Below are positions 20,475-31,475 of a stretch of DNA of 64,000 nucleotides, one piece after another. The position numbers were made by a program, and so were the translations under genes. Numbering within the stretch: the stretch's first letter is position 1; every line of letters begins with the position of its first letter. This DNA comes from Hermatobates lingyangjiaoensis. Taxonomy: Eukaryota; Arthropoda; Insecta; Hemiptera; Hermatobatidae. Under the pieces are notes generated by a model that did no database searches, had not been told where the DNA came from, and saw only the letters and a program-made list of their open reading frames with translations. Location of the stretch: positions 36,839 to 100,838 of the forward strand of contig JAPFBL010001005.1 in assembly GCA_026182355.1 (NCBI GenBank), read 5' to 3'.

Positions 20475-21140
20475 ATGATTTACTCATTCTGAGGTAAAAT
20501 GGATAAACCAACAAAAGTCTCCACACAAATGAAGTTTTATTCAACGCGTTTCGAACACTTTGTGTTCATCATCAGGAAGACACTATAATACAAATTATAT
20601 CTAATTAGTTACAAAAATTAGAGTGAAATAATAAAATTCAATTACGAGAATTAAAGACATACCCAAGGATGTGGTACTGACGGGTTGGTCCAGTGAACAC
20701 AACTAGTAGGAAACAGATCCGTTGCGAAAGAGTGGGGACAGGCATTTAGGAGATAAGGTGACAAAGGTGTCGGGTATGCTTGAAAACCGTTAACTGAGAT
20801 AAAGAAGGCCAGAACCACTAATTTAGAGGAAAGAAACTTTTTTTTTTTATTTTGTAATTTATTCTTTGTGATCTTAGGAACAGTTTAAGAAATTTTGGAC
20901 ACCCTGGAATTTGATCATTAAGACATAGAGAGGCAGAAGGATTATTAATGACGGCCTTGTTTATTTGAAAAGCTTCCAAATTACAAATTTCTTTAAACTT
21001 TCTATTTGCATGTAGGATGGTAAGGTTCAAGATTGGATCAAAGCTGTGATTTTGTGTGACAAGGTGTTTCGCAAAATGTGAAAAAAATTCTTTATTATTC
21101 TTCGTTGGTTTATCCATTTTACCTCAGAATGAGTAAATAC
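20475..21140 (-). pseudogene. PLE family 6 relic (endonuclease C terminus)
   Basis: The frame 20818-21117 encodes FSHFAKHLVTQNHSFDPILN and then ILHANRKFKEICNLEAFQI, which resembles the His- and Glu-bearing C-terminal part of PLE nucleases. Inverted copies of TACTCATTCTGAGGTAAAAT border it (20480-20512, 21103-21137). A hammerhead lies at 20540-20578. Confidence 0.65.
20540..20578 (-). ncRNA. Hammerhead ribozyme motif, family D
   Basis: Stem I TTC/GAA, core CTGATGA, stem II GAACAC/GTGTTC with AAA loop, GAAA, stem III ACGCGT, cleavage GTT. Complete core; belongs to PLE family 6. Confidence 0.75.
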
Positions 21141-21177
21141 TACACAATTACGGATTGCACAACTAATGATTTAGAAA

Positions 21178-21345
21178 ATGATTTAGTTTTAATTCTGGGG
21201 AAAGCCTTGGGTTGGTAGGCCGGGGTTCGATCCCCACCTGGACCTTGATTTATTCACGCAGGAGGTAAATAAATCTGAGTATGTCGTCCCTGGGAGAGGA
21301 CGTTAAGCTTGTTTTGGTATTACTTCGAGTTCCCAGCTTATTTAG
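21178..21345 (+). mobile_element. tRNA-derived SINE fragment
   Basis: Contains a B-box-like GGGGTTCGATCCCCACCTGG, then TTTATTCACGCAGGAGGTAA and a GTCCCTGGGAGAGGACGTTA block. The element at 60350-60625 shares TTATTCAC..GGAGGT..AATAAATCTG and GGACGTTAAG. Confidence 0.6.
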
Positions 21346-22099
21346 CCATACCGCTGATAATAACAACAAAACAGACTGATGCCTTTTTTTTTTACGTGAA
21401 AGCACTTTCGCCGCATCTTGAGAGCAACAAGCTCTAGCCGAGGATAGAGGCAAACTAAAGCCTCGGAGATACACCAGAGGTGGTCTACGCGGAGGAGAGC
21501 TTCCATGACCCTTGTATCACATAAATGAAAAATTAAATCCTACAAAAAAAAAGACACAAAATATCCTGATAAAAAAAAAAGAAAACATATGAATACATTT
21601 CAAACCAACCGTTTTTAATACACATCCATCCATACATAAAAAAAAAGTCAATAAAAAGTACTTAGAAACCTCAAAACATGTAAATCCTACAAAAACTCCA
21701 AAAACCGAAGTTTTGGAAATTTAGCATTTTTATGGTTACCAGAAAAAAAATTGCTTTTCCATAAATATAATAGGCTTCCTAGCAAAAAAAAAACCTGGTC
21801 CTAATGTCTAATTCATATAATACCTTGAATTCAAAGAATACTCTACAGGTTGTAAAAAACTTCATTTATAAGGTGGAATTAGGTCTAGCATGAATGTATA
21901 ATGATGCATAATAAAACTATAATCTAGATTAGTTCTCAATGGGGGTGAAATTCACCCCCAAGGGATGAATTTTGGGTTTTCAGGGGGTGAATTGTTATTA
22001 CTGTAAGTTTACAGAGTGAAGAAAACTACTAAAGGTTTTTAATTATAAATTTTAAAAAAAATACTATTTTGGTTGAATTAATATTTTATATATCCAACA

Positions 22100-22665
22100 A
22101 TAAAAGAAATTAGCATTTAATTTTTAATAATCTATTATAAACATAATTAATGTAACGTAAACGTGTATATAATTCTAAAGTAGTACAATCAGTTATTATG
22201 TGGTATTTACTCACTGTAGGGTAAAACGCTAATGAAATAGTCTCCACATATAAAAATTTATGATATAAACAACGCGTTTCGAACACGAAATGTTCTTCCT
22301 CAAGCATTAACTAAAAAATATAATGTCATCAGAGAGTTATCTATAGTACAAAATAAAAATAAAATAAAATAAGGAAGAGAGTACGAACCTAAGGGTGAGT
22401 GTCTGTGGTACAACTGACTGGGATGGACGTGGGTGAAGATATGGGGTCCTTCCTATTCCCAGTAAGTTGTACCACAGACACTCACCCTTAGGTTCGTATT
22501 CACTTCCTTATTTAATTTTTATTTTGTACTATAGATAACTCCCTGATGACATTATATTTTTTAGTTAATGCCTGAGGAAGAACACTACGTGTTCGAACGC
22601 ATTGTTTATATAATTAAATTTTTATATGTGGAGACTATTTCATTAGCTTTTTACCCTTCAAAGTG
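22100..22665. mobile_element. Solo PLE pLTR palindrome with family E ribozymes
   Basis: The left arm (22190-22430) and right arm (22455-22660) are inverted around about 22440 and share ACTCACCCTTAGGTTCGTA. Ribozyme copies at 22270-22305 (-) and 22570-22604 (+). A related palindrome lies at 34020-34340. Confidence 0.7.
22570..22604 (+). ncRNA. Hammerhead motif family E, one base lost
   Basis: CTGAGGA, stem II GAACAC/GTGTTC, but GAAAC reduced to GAAC. The minus twin (22270-22305) has TTGAGGA. Confidence 0.5.
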
Positions 22666-22766
22666 TATATAATACTTTGAAAGAAGAGGGGGTCAGGGGA
22701 ATGGCATTATGGGAAATAGCGAGAGGGTTGAATGGGGATAGGAAGACAGAGAACCTCCTGATCTTT

Positions 22767-22788
22767 GGGGGGGGGGGGGGGGGGGGGG
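22767..22788 (+). repeat. Poly-G tract (22 G)
   Basis: A run of 22 G in an otherwise AT-rich intron. It could form a G-quadruplex, or be a polymerase or assembly artefact. Confidence 0.85.
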
Positions 22789-22854
22789 ATTTTGAACTCA
22801 AAATAAATGTCCATGCCTTATGACTAGGTTGCCTAACTAGGGATCTTCCTATTG

Positions 22855-23120
22855 CTCCGAAATATCATTCGTACCCAGTGTAACCGTTTCGCGATGTAAA
22901 TATACTGTTGCGCGAATAGTATCGAGTTGCCCGCCTCCGCGTGGTCCACCTTGGGCGTCGCCATGTGAACATGGGACGGCTAAAGGGCAAATCGTAAAAA
23001 GACAACCTGACTTGATTTAAAAACGATATGGCCTGAAATATGGCTTGGTGCGTATAAAGGTCAACACAGGTATGCCAGAAATACCGAGCCTCATTCCTCG
23101 AGTACGTGTATGACATAGAA
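22855..23120. repeat. Dispersed ~260-bp GC-richer repeat, copy 1
   Basis: Nearly identical to 23530-23800 and in part to 23330-23420 (GCCCGCCTCCGCGTGGTC). It contains no recognisable domain and no clear tRNA boxes. Class unknown. Confidence 0.65.
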
Positions 23121-23529
23121 AGAATGAAAAGAGTGCTTGCATTCCCGGCAGTGACCCACGAGAGTCGAGTAAAATGAAAGCTCCCCCCCCCCCTCCGGCC
23201 TTTTTTTTCCCTGCTGGTAAGGTTAAAAGTTAAGTATCAGGCAAATTATTTTTTTTTTTCTCGATTTGAGTACGCTGACCTGATACTGATGCGTGAAGTA
23301 AGTCTTGATGCGCGACGTAGTATCGTGCAGGCCCGCCTCCGCGTGGTCACCTCAGGCACTTTGGAGTAATCTAAAGTGGCTAAAGGACAGCACGTTAAAC
23401 TAGTCGGCCTGATTTGATTTTTGGTGGTTATATGGCCATTATACATAATACAGGTTATGTATTATTATACATAAAGTAAAATGTATAATGTATAAGACAA
23501 AATCTGACCTAGTTATGTTACATGGGATC

Positions 23530-23800
23530 TTCTTTTTGCTCCGAAATATCATTCGTACCCAGTGTAACTGTTTCGCGAAGTAAATATACTGTTGCGCGAA
23601 TAGTACCGAGTTGCCCGCCTCCGCGTGGTCAACCTTGGGCGTCGCCATGTGAACATGGGGCGGCTAAAGGGCAAATCGTAAAAAGACAACCTGACTTGAT
23701 TTAAAAACGATATGGCCTGAAATATGGCTTGGTGCGTATAAAGGTCAACACAGGTTATATGGCCGAAAGGCTTAGGAACACATATAAAGTCAAAACAGGT
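23530..23800. repeat. Dispersed ~260-bp repeat, copy 2
   Basis: Same orientation as copy 1, about 665 bp apart; the segment between is related in part, so this may be a small tandem array. Confidence 0.65.
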
Positions 23801-24212
23801 ATGCCAGAAATGTCGATATTCATAGAGACCACAGGTTAGAATCAATCGACCAGTTTGCTAATAAACTAGTGACCAGTGAGGGCAATAAATTCCTAAACCA
23901 TCCACAACTTCCTTATACAGAGCCTATTTCCAAGAATTACTCCAACATTTCCATCATATTAAGTTGCTGTTTAAATAGGAAACCAAATACTTTCTACACT
24001 GAAACGTCTTTCACGACTCAGTCACTTGTAACTAAAATACCTAACGACCACGAAATACAGCAAACTGATAAACTAAACAAAACACCATAGACATTATGTC
24101 AGGAGCTATGTAAGCAGTTATTATCTGGTATTTACACATTTGTTAGGAAAGATACATAAGTTTCACATACACGTATTTAATGATCAAACCACAATAAGAA
24201 ATGGGAAAACAA

Positions 24213-24255
24213 GACTAAGATCTTTCAACCGTAACAAGCGGTCTTCGTCAGAGTC
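24213..24255 (-). ncRNA. Hammerhead ribozyme motif, family A
   Basis: Intact core, stem II and GACT/AGTC stem I on the minus strand, about 170 bp downstream of the stop of the PLE family 1 copy at 24.4 kb. Confidence 0.75.
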
Positions 24256-24423
24256 AAAAACCCAACTGAACACTAGATGCAGAAAACATCTGGTGAGGAG
24301 TTGAGAAGAGTGGGAGGGAAGAGTGGTATTTTAAAAGGGTGAAAGCACAGGAAAGGACTAATGTCCAGAAAGGGATGTTTGGGGAAACAAAGGAGTACAG
24401 TAAGAAAAAGGAAAAACTATCCG

Positions 24424-25160
24424 CTAGCTGTCAACACTCTTTGAAGAGGCTATTGCCCTCGTGACGAAAGTATCAAGTTTGAAGAGACCGTTACTAATGT
24501 TTATAATATTAGATCTATTAAATTTAATTAGAGACGATTCAGTAATATTTCTTAACAACATTGATTTTTCATAGGTAATAAATTTAGCTCCTGTCCAATT
24601 AATATGATGATTTTCATTTTTTATATGCAAGAATAAGGCACTACTTTTTTCCTGTCTACTTACGTTATATTGGTGTTGTTTTACACGTCTCTTTAATGAT
24701 TTACCAGTTTGACCAATATAAATTGTATGGCAATTTTTGCACGGAATTTTATAAATACCAGCGGACTCCAATTCGCTGGGAGAGTTTTTTATTAACATAT
24801 TACCCAGGTTATTACGATTAGAAAACACTATATTAAAATCAAGTTGTTTGGCTAATCTTGGAAGGGGGTCCAATGATTCGTGGTATGGCAAAACTATAGA
24901 ATTTGATAATAAAAGGGGCTCTGTTGAAGTATTAGAGAAAGTTTTTTTAGCACCCTTCAAAGCTAAATCAATATAAAAAGAGGGGTATTTTAATGAAAGG
25001 GCAATTGACCTAATGTTATTAATCTCTTCATTAAGGAATTCAGGAGAGCAAACTCTTAACGCCCTCAAAAACATATTTCTAAAAACAGAAATTTTAACAT
25101 TTTTGGATGGGAAGAATAAAAGTGAACGTATGCAAGTACATTCATAGGTTTTCTATATAC
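24424..25160 (-). pseudogene. PLE family 1 copy: endonuclease and RT end
   Basis: The minus frame 24424-25074 begins at FLRALRVCSPEFLNEEINNI and contains the GIY motif (AGIYKIPCKNCHTIYIGQTG). It is almost identical to 54457-55101. The 5' part ends at about 25185, before an A-rich junction; RT motifs are missing. Confidence 0.8.
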
Positions 25161-25189
25161 ACTAAAGCGTAACTCATTAGGTAACCTAA

Positions 25190-26230
25190 AAAGAAAAAAA
25201 AAAACAAAAAAAACACGTATTTAATTATATAACGCATTTCGAACACTTACATTAAGTACATCTACAATATAAACACCAATATATAAAAACATTTTTGATG
25301 TTAATTAAGCCTAAAAGGAGTTACTTTCCTGACTAATTATGAGACATCTGAATACTGACCCTACATTCTCAGTTGCGCTGTAATTCAGCAGTAGTAAACC
25401 GTGACATTGAACTACTAATTACAACGTGTACTACAGTACGCGAAAAGATTCACTGGTCGTTGGTTAGCAAAAAAAGACTATCTCTATTTATAAACCACCA
25501 AAAACAAGAATGGCTAGAGTGTACTTTAGGAGCCCCAGCGTTTACAGAGACGGACCTTTACACAGAGGTTACAAGGGTTTCCCTACTCTCCAGTAGGGAT
25601 TTTGGAGTTATTTCTTTTTCTTAAATAGCAACTCATACTTATATTGCTGTAATGTTTATTTCAATATAAGTTTAATTTGTTCTTGCTATATTCCTGGTTT
25701 GGGAGAAGACCAAACACTTCTTTGAGTCTAATAAATAGACATTAATTACCTGAAATTATCAATTACAACAAAATCCATCTATGTTTACATTTGAGACTAA
25801 TTAATATTTCCAAAGAAATAATTGAGACATAAAAGAGTTTAGAAAAAACATCTGGATAATATGTCTCTACAATCAAGTTCCATCAACCTTAATGTAGTTA
25901 TATAAAAAAAAATATTAAATGTATACCTTCAATAATTGTTAGTACACAAATGATTAAGCCTAGTAATAATTATTCAGAACAGTTAAACCATCACGTTTCT
26001 GCATTGAATAGTGATCTTTATAATGCAAACGATTTGTTTAGGTGAACAAAAGATAAATCATAGGTTGACCCAATGAATTAATAAACAGCCTTATCATAAA
26101 ATTGACAAGATTTTCTTCTCAATTGCAACAAGTTGTAAATAAAATATATTTACTTGAAACTGGAAAAGGCCAACTAGTTTAGATATACACTTTGTTTGTA
26201 TTACTAAAAACAAGCGTGATAAAACATAAA
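25190..26230. other. Intronic sequence, nothing recognised
   Basis: AT-rich sequence in SARNP-like intron 2. A short ACGCATTTCGAACACTTA near 25230 resembles a family D/E ribozyme end. An 83-codon frame at 25373 has no recognisable features. Confidence 0.4.
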
Positions 26231-26258
26231 CAAGTTTATTCAAAAACGTTAAACTTAC

Positions 26259-26358
26259 CAGCAGCTTCATTTGCGGCTTTTAACCTCTCAATTAATTCGT
26301 CTTTTGTTCCACTTACAGGAAGTCCTCTTTCTTTAAGCATTTTTTTCAAATCAGTAAC
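26259..26358 (-). CDS. SARNP/CIP29-like gene, exon 2 (SAP domain)
   Basis: The exon has an AG acceptor (GTAATAG|GTTACT) and a strong donor (CTG|GTAAGT). It encodes 33 codons plus 1 nt. The core reads DLKKMLKERGLPVSGTKDEL followed by IERL, a clear SAP motif: two amphipathic helices around a Gly-Leu-Pro turn, the DNA/RNA-binding module of SAF-A/B, Acinus, PIAS and SARNP. With the 14-residue exon 1 the SAP domain starts about residue 12, at the N terminus as in SARNP. The open phase (1) is completed exactly by exon 3. Confidence 0.8.
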
Positions 26359-26482
26359 CTATTACAAATAAAACATTAATGTAGAAATTCAGTATCAATT
26401 AATAACCCAATACGACTGAAATTATACTAAGGTTATTTATTTTAAGAAGAAATGATAAATAAGATTACAAAATACTATAAAC

Positions 26483-26524
26483 CTTTAATTTTTGAAAATC
26501 TTCGGAGATCACAACACTAGCCAT
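26483..26524 (-). CDS. SARNP/CIP29-like gene, coding exon 1
   Basis: The minus strand encodes MASVVISEDFQKLK from an ATG at 26524 and stops at a GT donor (AAAG|GTTTATAG). The 14 codons end in phase 0, which fits exon 2. The gene resembles SARNP (CIP29/Tho1), a nuclear SAP-domain protein of the mRNA-export machinery; the family role is established knowledge, the assignment is inferred from the SAP domain in exon 2 and the acidic tail. The ATG was chosen because it is the only one that opens a frame phase-compatible with the SAP exon. Confidence 0.7.
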
Positions 26525-26747
26525 TGTTAATTCTATAAAGATAACCTTATACACTGCAACCTTTCCTGTTTGTGACCGCCGTTTATTTACAGTTTTAGTA
26601 TAGTTCTTTTAAAAAATTGTTTTCATGGATTTAAAATGAATTTTCTTATACCAACCAAACCTTGTTGTTCTGTGATATTAAAATTGATTTAATGTTCACA
26701 GATTTATCTTTTAACAATTTTAAAGTTTCCTCCAGATATTAGAGAAT
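26525..26747. promoter_or_regulatory. Probable bidirectional promoter
   Basis: The 223-bp gap between two divergent start codons (SARNP-like exon 1 on minus, an unknown exon on plus) contains no recognisable transposon. Head-to-head housekeeping pairs commonly share such a promoter. No TATA box or Inr is asserted; the call rests on geometry only. Confidence 0.4.
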
Positions 26748-26831
26748 ATGATGGCTAAATCAGAAGAAATTTCTGTTAAGAATGATATTGATAGAAATGG
26801 TGATATTAAGGGAAATGAAGGAAGTCTTGAT
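26748..26831 (+). CDS. First coding exon of an unknown divergent gene
   Basis: ATGATGGCTAAATCAG opens 28 codons (MMAKSEEISVKNDIDRNGD, then an acidic end) closed by a consensus donor GAT|GTAAGT in phase 0. Composition is coding-like and the spacing to the SARNP-like ATG suggests a divergent pair. The next exon is not certain. The acceptor at 35194 is phase-compatible, so this could be the leader exon of the Merlin-derived gene. It does not fit the phase of the zinc-finger exons. Confidence 0.45.
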
Positions 26832-27364
26832 GTAAGTATTTATCTAATACTTTTTAATATTTTAACTTATTCACTTACAAATTAATTATTTCATTTCTGA
26901 GAAGGTAAATGTTAACGAGTTACGAGGTATTGTTATTATCATACTTTGTATGGTTCAAATCAATATAAGAACAGCATTACTATAACGAAGAACAAATTAA
27001 GTATTATATTGAATTAAATACTACGTGACATCATTAAATTTTATATTTGAAATGTATACTCATTAATTCTTAAAATTAGCATGTCTTTATTTATAATATC
27101 CCCTTACTTGAGAGTTAGGGACTTCTGTTTTGTAGAGGTAGTCGATTGTTGAGTTAAAATATTATGTTTTGGGCTTTCCATGTTTTGACATTATTTAAGA
27201 ATGTTACCTTTTCAAATTCATTTATTAAATATCTATAAAGAGAACATCAAAATCTTTATCACAACAAAATCCATCCATGTTTACATTTTGAAATTATTAA
27301 AACAAATTAGTTTTATAAACATGTTGATTTGTCAACTCTGGGGCTCTTGAACTCCCTCTGTTCC

Positions 27365-27795
27365 CTTTAAATATATTAGAGATATGTTTTGAAAGATTCA
27401 TTCTTTTGCTAATTAAATTCACCTATTTGGAAATTTTTGGAATTCACGTATATCATATATATACATTCAGGTAACTCACCACAAATGATTGAAGATAATA
27501 GCTCTGAGGCCTTTCGTTTTCACGTCGTCAAAGAGCAAGTGAATACAAGTTGTAGGCAGGTTATGGAATTTAATTTAAAGTTGGATGAAGATTGGCATCA
27601 TTGACAGTATTTTTCTCAATTACAGTCGAAATAGTCTTGATTTGTTTAACGATTCCTTCAATTAGAAATTCATCCAATTTAATTTATCCTGGTTTACCTG
27701 AAATATATTTGAGATATGTTTTGAAAGATTCATTCTTTTGCCAATCAAATTCACCTATTTAGAAATTTTTGGAAATCACGTATATCATATATATA
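27365..27795 (+). repeat. Direct repeat pair flanking 240 bp
   Basis: 27365-27462 and 27700-27797 share TTTGAAAGATTCATTCTTTT and ACGTATATCATATATA. The segment between is not recognised. 26832-27364 holds nothing else that I can name. Confidence 0.6.
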
Positions 27796-27849
27796 AAAAG
27801 ATTTCACATAAACACGTGAAATAACAATCAATGATCAAACCAGGTTTTT

Positions 27850-28076
27850 GACTCAGACGAAGACCGCTTGTTACGGTTGAAAGATCTTAGTCTTGTTTTC
27901 CCATTTTCTTATTGTGGTTTGATCATTAATCATATATATATATAAAGATTTCACATAAACACGTGAAACAACAATCAATGAGCAAACCACAATAAGAAAT
28001 GGGAAAACAAGACTAAGATCTTTCAACCGTAACAACTCTGACGAAGACCGCTTGTTACGGTTGAAAGATCTTAGTC
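27850..28076. ncRNA. Cluster of family A hammerhead copies
   Basis: Plus copy 27850-27892 has CAGACGA in the core and is probably inactive. A minus half-copy at about 28011-28035 joins a plus copy at 28034-28076 with an intact CTGACGA core but AACT instead of GACT in stem I. No coding part lies between. Confidence 0.55.
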
Positions 28077-28107
28077 TTGTTTTCCCATTTCTTATTGTGG
28101 TTTGATC

Positions 28108-28144
<37 letters not shown>

Positions 28145-28200
28145 ATATATGATGTAATTTTCTTGAGGTTTGAGGTCCAATGATTAAAACTAGTCCATTT

Positions 28201-28238
28201 GCCGACGTTTCGACATATATTTATGTCATCTTCAGGGC
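28201..28238 (-). ncRNA. Hammerhead ribozyme motif, family C
   Basis: Stem I GCC/GGC, core CTGAAGA, stem II GACATA/TATGTC, GAAA, ACGT, cleavage GTC. Complete. Confidence 0.8.
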
Positions 28239-28560
28239 TACAACATGATTGTTTTACAATTAGCACTACTATTGTTTAAATGGAAACAAATAGTAACCAT
28301 CATGAAACAGTATTAAGGAAGAATGCTGCAACATAAACAGATTTCCAAGGTAATCAAATAGTGATCTCTATACTTATGCAATAATTCTAAAGCAATAGAA
28401 TAATTATAACAATATCCTTATGTTAATGTATAACAAAATAATCCATAGTCGTAATAACTGTTTTATGAAAAAATTCCTCTTTGTTACCGAACATATTAAA
28501 ATGTAATAAATTACCAAATAGTAGTAATAGTAGTGCTAATTGTAAAACAATCATGTTGTA

Positions 28561-28598
28561 GCCCTGAAGATGACATAAATATATGTCGAAACGTCGGC
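28561..28598 (+). ncRNA. Hammerhead ribozyme motif, family C
   Basis: Complete; identical to the minus copy at 28201-28238. Confidence 0.8.
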
Positions 28599-28662
28599 AA
28601 ATGAACTAGTTTTAATCATTGGACCTCAAACCTCAAGAAAATTACATCATATAAATATTGGG

Positions 28663-29600
28663 TCAAGAAAACAAATCATGTTGTATATATATATATATAT
28701 TTGTAAAAGTTGGAAGCAGTCCTTCATTTAAACATATATTGTTAAATAACGCCCCATATTTGGCTTGTATCTGCTTCTTACACAATTTCTCCAGTTTCCG
28801 GAATTCCTTCCTCGTCTCTTCATTAAAACTATAAAGTCTATCACCAATATTACTAGTCGACATGTTTCGAATGTACCACATTCATCATCAGGACAATAAT
28901 GAGAGTAATAGTAGGAAAGCTAGTTATATATATAGAGATGGATTATTAATGGAAAGTTTACAGGGCATCGCCCTGTATCACGGCGCATTATGGGGGATTA
29001 AGGTAGGGTGGTTGGGCTCACCTACTACCTGGCTAATCTGGGTGTTTCTGTTTGCAAATAGTTTTAAAATTCGACAAGAATTATTAACTTGGATATTTAT
29101 GGCTGGTTGCTTTTCTTGAATAATTATTGCTTCTAATAGTTGTAATTTAAAATGATTTCTTTCTCGAGCGATAATTTTCGTGGAATTTACCATCATTTCT
29201 CTTGTGAGTTTTGTCTTATGGACTGCTGTTGTATGGCATTTTGGCGCGCCGGCAGAAAGGTGCATAGTAATTCTTCTAGATAATGAAGTCGAAGTCATTC
29301 CTATATATGAGCTTTTACGGGCCTCACAGCTCCCGATATTACATGAGTACTCATATACAAGATTTGTTTCTTTTGACTCCTTTACGCTAGGACTATTTTT
29401 CATTAATAAACTGCTTATTGAAGGGCTTTGGTAGTAAGTTATCAGGGTCAAACTATCGTCAGGCTTAATACATTTAACATGGCTTTTTATAATATTTTTC
29501 AAAACACGTTCATCAGTCTTATATTCATCTGTATATTGGTTTTTGTAGAATATTTTGTGGTTAGTGCCTGTTGTTAGGCTCTTATTATCTGAGGTGAATC
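28663..29600 (-). pseudogene. PLE family 3 copy: endonuclease, ribozyme, N-terminal peptide
   Basis: The frame 28978-29502 (open to about 29600) encodes the connector and VYEY-SYIG nuclease nearly identical to 4208-4912. It is followed by a ribozyme (28856-28894) and the EGLLP peptide (28663-28881), which ends at (TA)n. Confidence 0.8.
28856..28894 (-). ncRNA. Hammerhead ribozyme motif, family B
   Basis: Identical core and stems to 4995-5033. Confidence 0.8.
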
Positions 29601-29965
29601 TATTTCTCAGTCATATATAGGAATGACTTCGAATTTTAAAACTATTTGCAAACAGAAACACCCAGATTAGCCAGGTAGTAGGTGAGCCCAACCACCCTAC
29701 CTTAATCCCCCATAATGCGCCGTGATACAGGGCGATGCCCTGTAAACTTTCCATTAATAATCCATCTCTATATATATAACTAGCTTTCCTACTATTACTC
29801 TCATTATTGTCCTGATGATGAATGTGGTACATTCGAAACATGTCGACTAGTAATATTGGTGATAGACTTTATAGTTTTAATGAAGAGACGAGGAAGGAAT
29901 TCCGGAAACTGGAGAAATTGTGTAAGAAGCAGATACAAGCCAAATATGGGGCGTTATTTAACAAT
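29601..29965 (+). mobile_element. PLE family 3 inverted right arm
   Basis: Starts inside the nuclease 3' end (SYIGMTS, then FANRN), continues with 3' UTR, ribozyme (29809-29847) and N-terminal peptide (29822 onward), then (TA)n. Head to head with 28663-29600. Confidence 0.75.
29809..29847 (+). ncRNA. Hammerhead ribozyme motif, family B
   Basis: Complete core CTGATGA and GAAA; identical to 4995-5033. Confidence 0.8.
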
Positions 29966-30009
29966 ATATATATATATATATATATAAACGAATATTTTCC
30001 TTATCTCGA

Positions 30010-30490
30010 CCACATATATTTAACACTATTTTTCTTTTTTATCGAGGTTTGGTCTAGCTTCAATAATTCAACACCTTTATTTTGTTGTAGTTTTAGGTTG
30101 TAGTTCACGTCGTTAACCAGGTTGTAGTTTCCTGGTTCTTTTTTCCTTTTTGATATAGTTTTTATCAAAAAAACTGTATGATAAAAAAGTTTTTAGGGTT
30201 CTTTTGAGTTATCAAGTCTGATTAGAAGGTTTGAAAAACTGTCACTAGTCAGCACACTAGCTGATTTGAACACAAACCGTTATGTAGTTGCTTCCTCACA
30301 ATAGAAAAATACCAAGGTAATTATGCATATTAATTAAATAATGTAATATAATTATGTTTCATGTTATTGTAATTAAATTCTATATTTATGTAGCCCTGAA
30401 GATGTCTACAAATATAGACAAAACGTCGGTTTAAAGGTGTTGAATCATTGAAGGTAGACCAAACCTCGATAATAAAGAAAAATAGTGATA
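30010..30490. mobile_element. Solo PLE palindrome, family C-like
   Basis: The ends (ATCGAGGTTTGGTCTA and complement) are inverted. A ribozyme at 30393-30430 has stem I GCC/GGT, CTGAAGA and GTCTA/TAGAC, but AAAA in place of GAAA. Confidence 0.6.
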
Positions 30491-30639
30491 TATATATATA
30501 TATATATATTCACTGATTAAACGAAAAACTATAAATAGTTGAAAAATTATAAGCAATATAAGATAAAAACAAACTATAAAAAACAAAAATACTGATAGAT
30601 TAAAGAAGAAAAAAATAAATAAATAAAACTAAATACATT

Positions 30640-31460
30640 ACAAAAAACTTGTATTGGTTGTTTTAGTAAATAAAAGATAGAGACTGAATAAAAGGGTAAG
30701 TATGGAAAACTAGTTAAGAATCAGAATTTAGAAAAATAAAATAGGATAAAACAAACTAGTAGTAAGTGAAGAAGACAAAATAGATATACACAAAATATAC
30801 GAAAGAAGAAAAAAGAAATAAGTACTAGAGAATAAAGAAGACTAAAAAATAAATACATTAAAAAAAAAAAATAGAGCCTCAGAGGCTCTAAGGGTCACGG
30901 TATTATCACCAGGGGGAATCTGACGCAGAATCTGCACACTGAAGCAGTCGTTAAAAGACAGACCGTGGGATTTGGCGTGTAAGGCGACAGGTAAATTGGA
31001 GTTGTAAGTTGGAGTTGTACAACTCCAATTTACCTGTCGCCTTACACGCCAAATCCGACGGTCTGTCTTTTAACGACTGCTTCAGTGTGCAGATTCTGCG
31101 TCAGATTCCCCCTGGTGATAATACCGTGACCCTTAGAGCCTCTGAGGAGGCTCACATCTGGTTGCTCGGGGCGCGCAGTGCACCTGGACTTAACCTTAAA
31201 AGATAATTTTTTTGTACATTTTTTTTTGTACTTTTTTTCCAGTATTCTTTCTCTAGTACTTATTTCTTTTTTCCTCTTTCGTATATTTTGTGTATATCTA
31301 TTTTGTCTTCTTCACTTACTACTAGTTTGTTTTATCCTATTTTATTTTTCTAAATTCTGATTCTTAACTAGTTTTCCATACTTACCCTTTTATTCAGTCT
31401 CTATCTTTTATTTACTAAAACAACCAATGCAAGGTTTTTGTATTGTATTTAGTTTTATTT
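30640..31460. mobile_element. PLE family 5 palindrome (endonuclease C termini)
   Basis: A nearly perfect inverted repeat around 31012. The right arm encodes SDGLSFNDCFSVQILRQIPP and RASEEAHIWLLGARSAPGLN on plus (31009-31206), related to the end of PLE family 4; the left arm is its antisense. 3' UTRs point outward. Confidence 0.75.
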
Positions 31461-31475
31461 ATTTATTTTTTACTT

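Larger units (their letters stand above)
28142..28650. mobile_element. Solo PLE palindrome with family C ribozymes
   Basis: The outer arms (TTGAGGTTTGAGGTCCAATG and complement) enclose ribozymes 28201-28238 (-) and 28561-28598 (+). No coding region. The same unit is nested in a PLE family 2 relic at 61270-61560. Confidence 0.75.

Noticed and set aside
22865..23116. 83-codon minus ORF (and its copy at 23549)
   Set aside because: Lies in a dispersed repeat, without domain; the frame is not kept in the partial third copy.
23869..24090. 73-codon plus ORF
   Set aside because: Composition is not clearly coding, no splice or domain evidence and no paralogue in the window.
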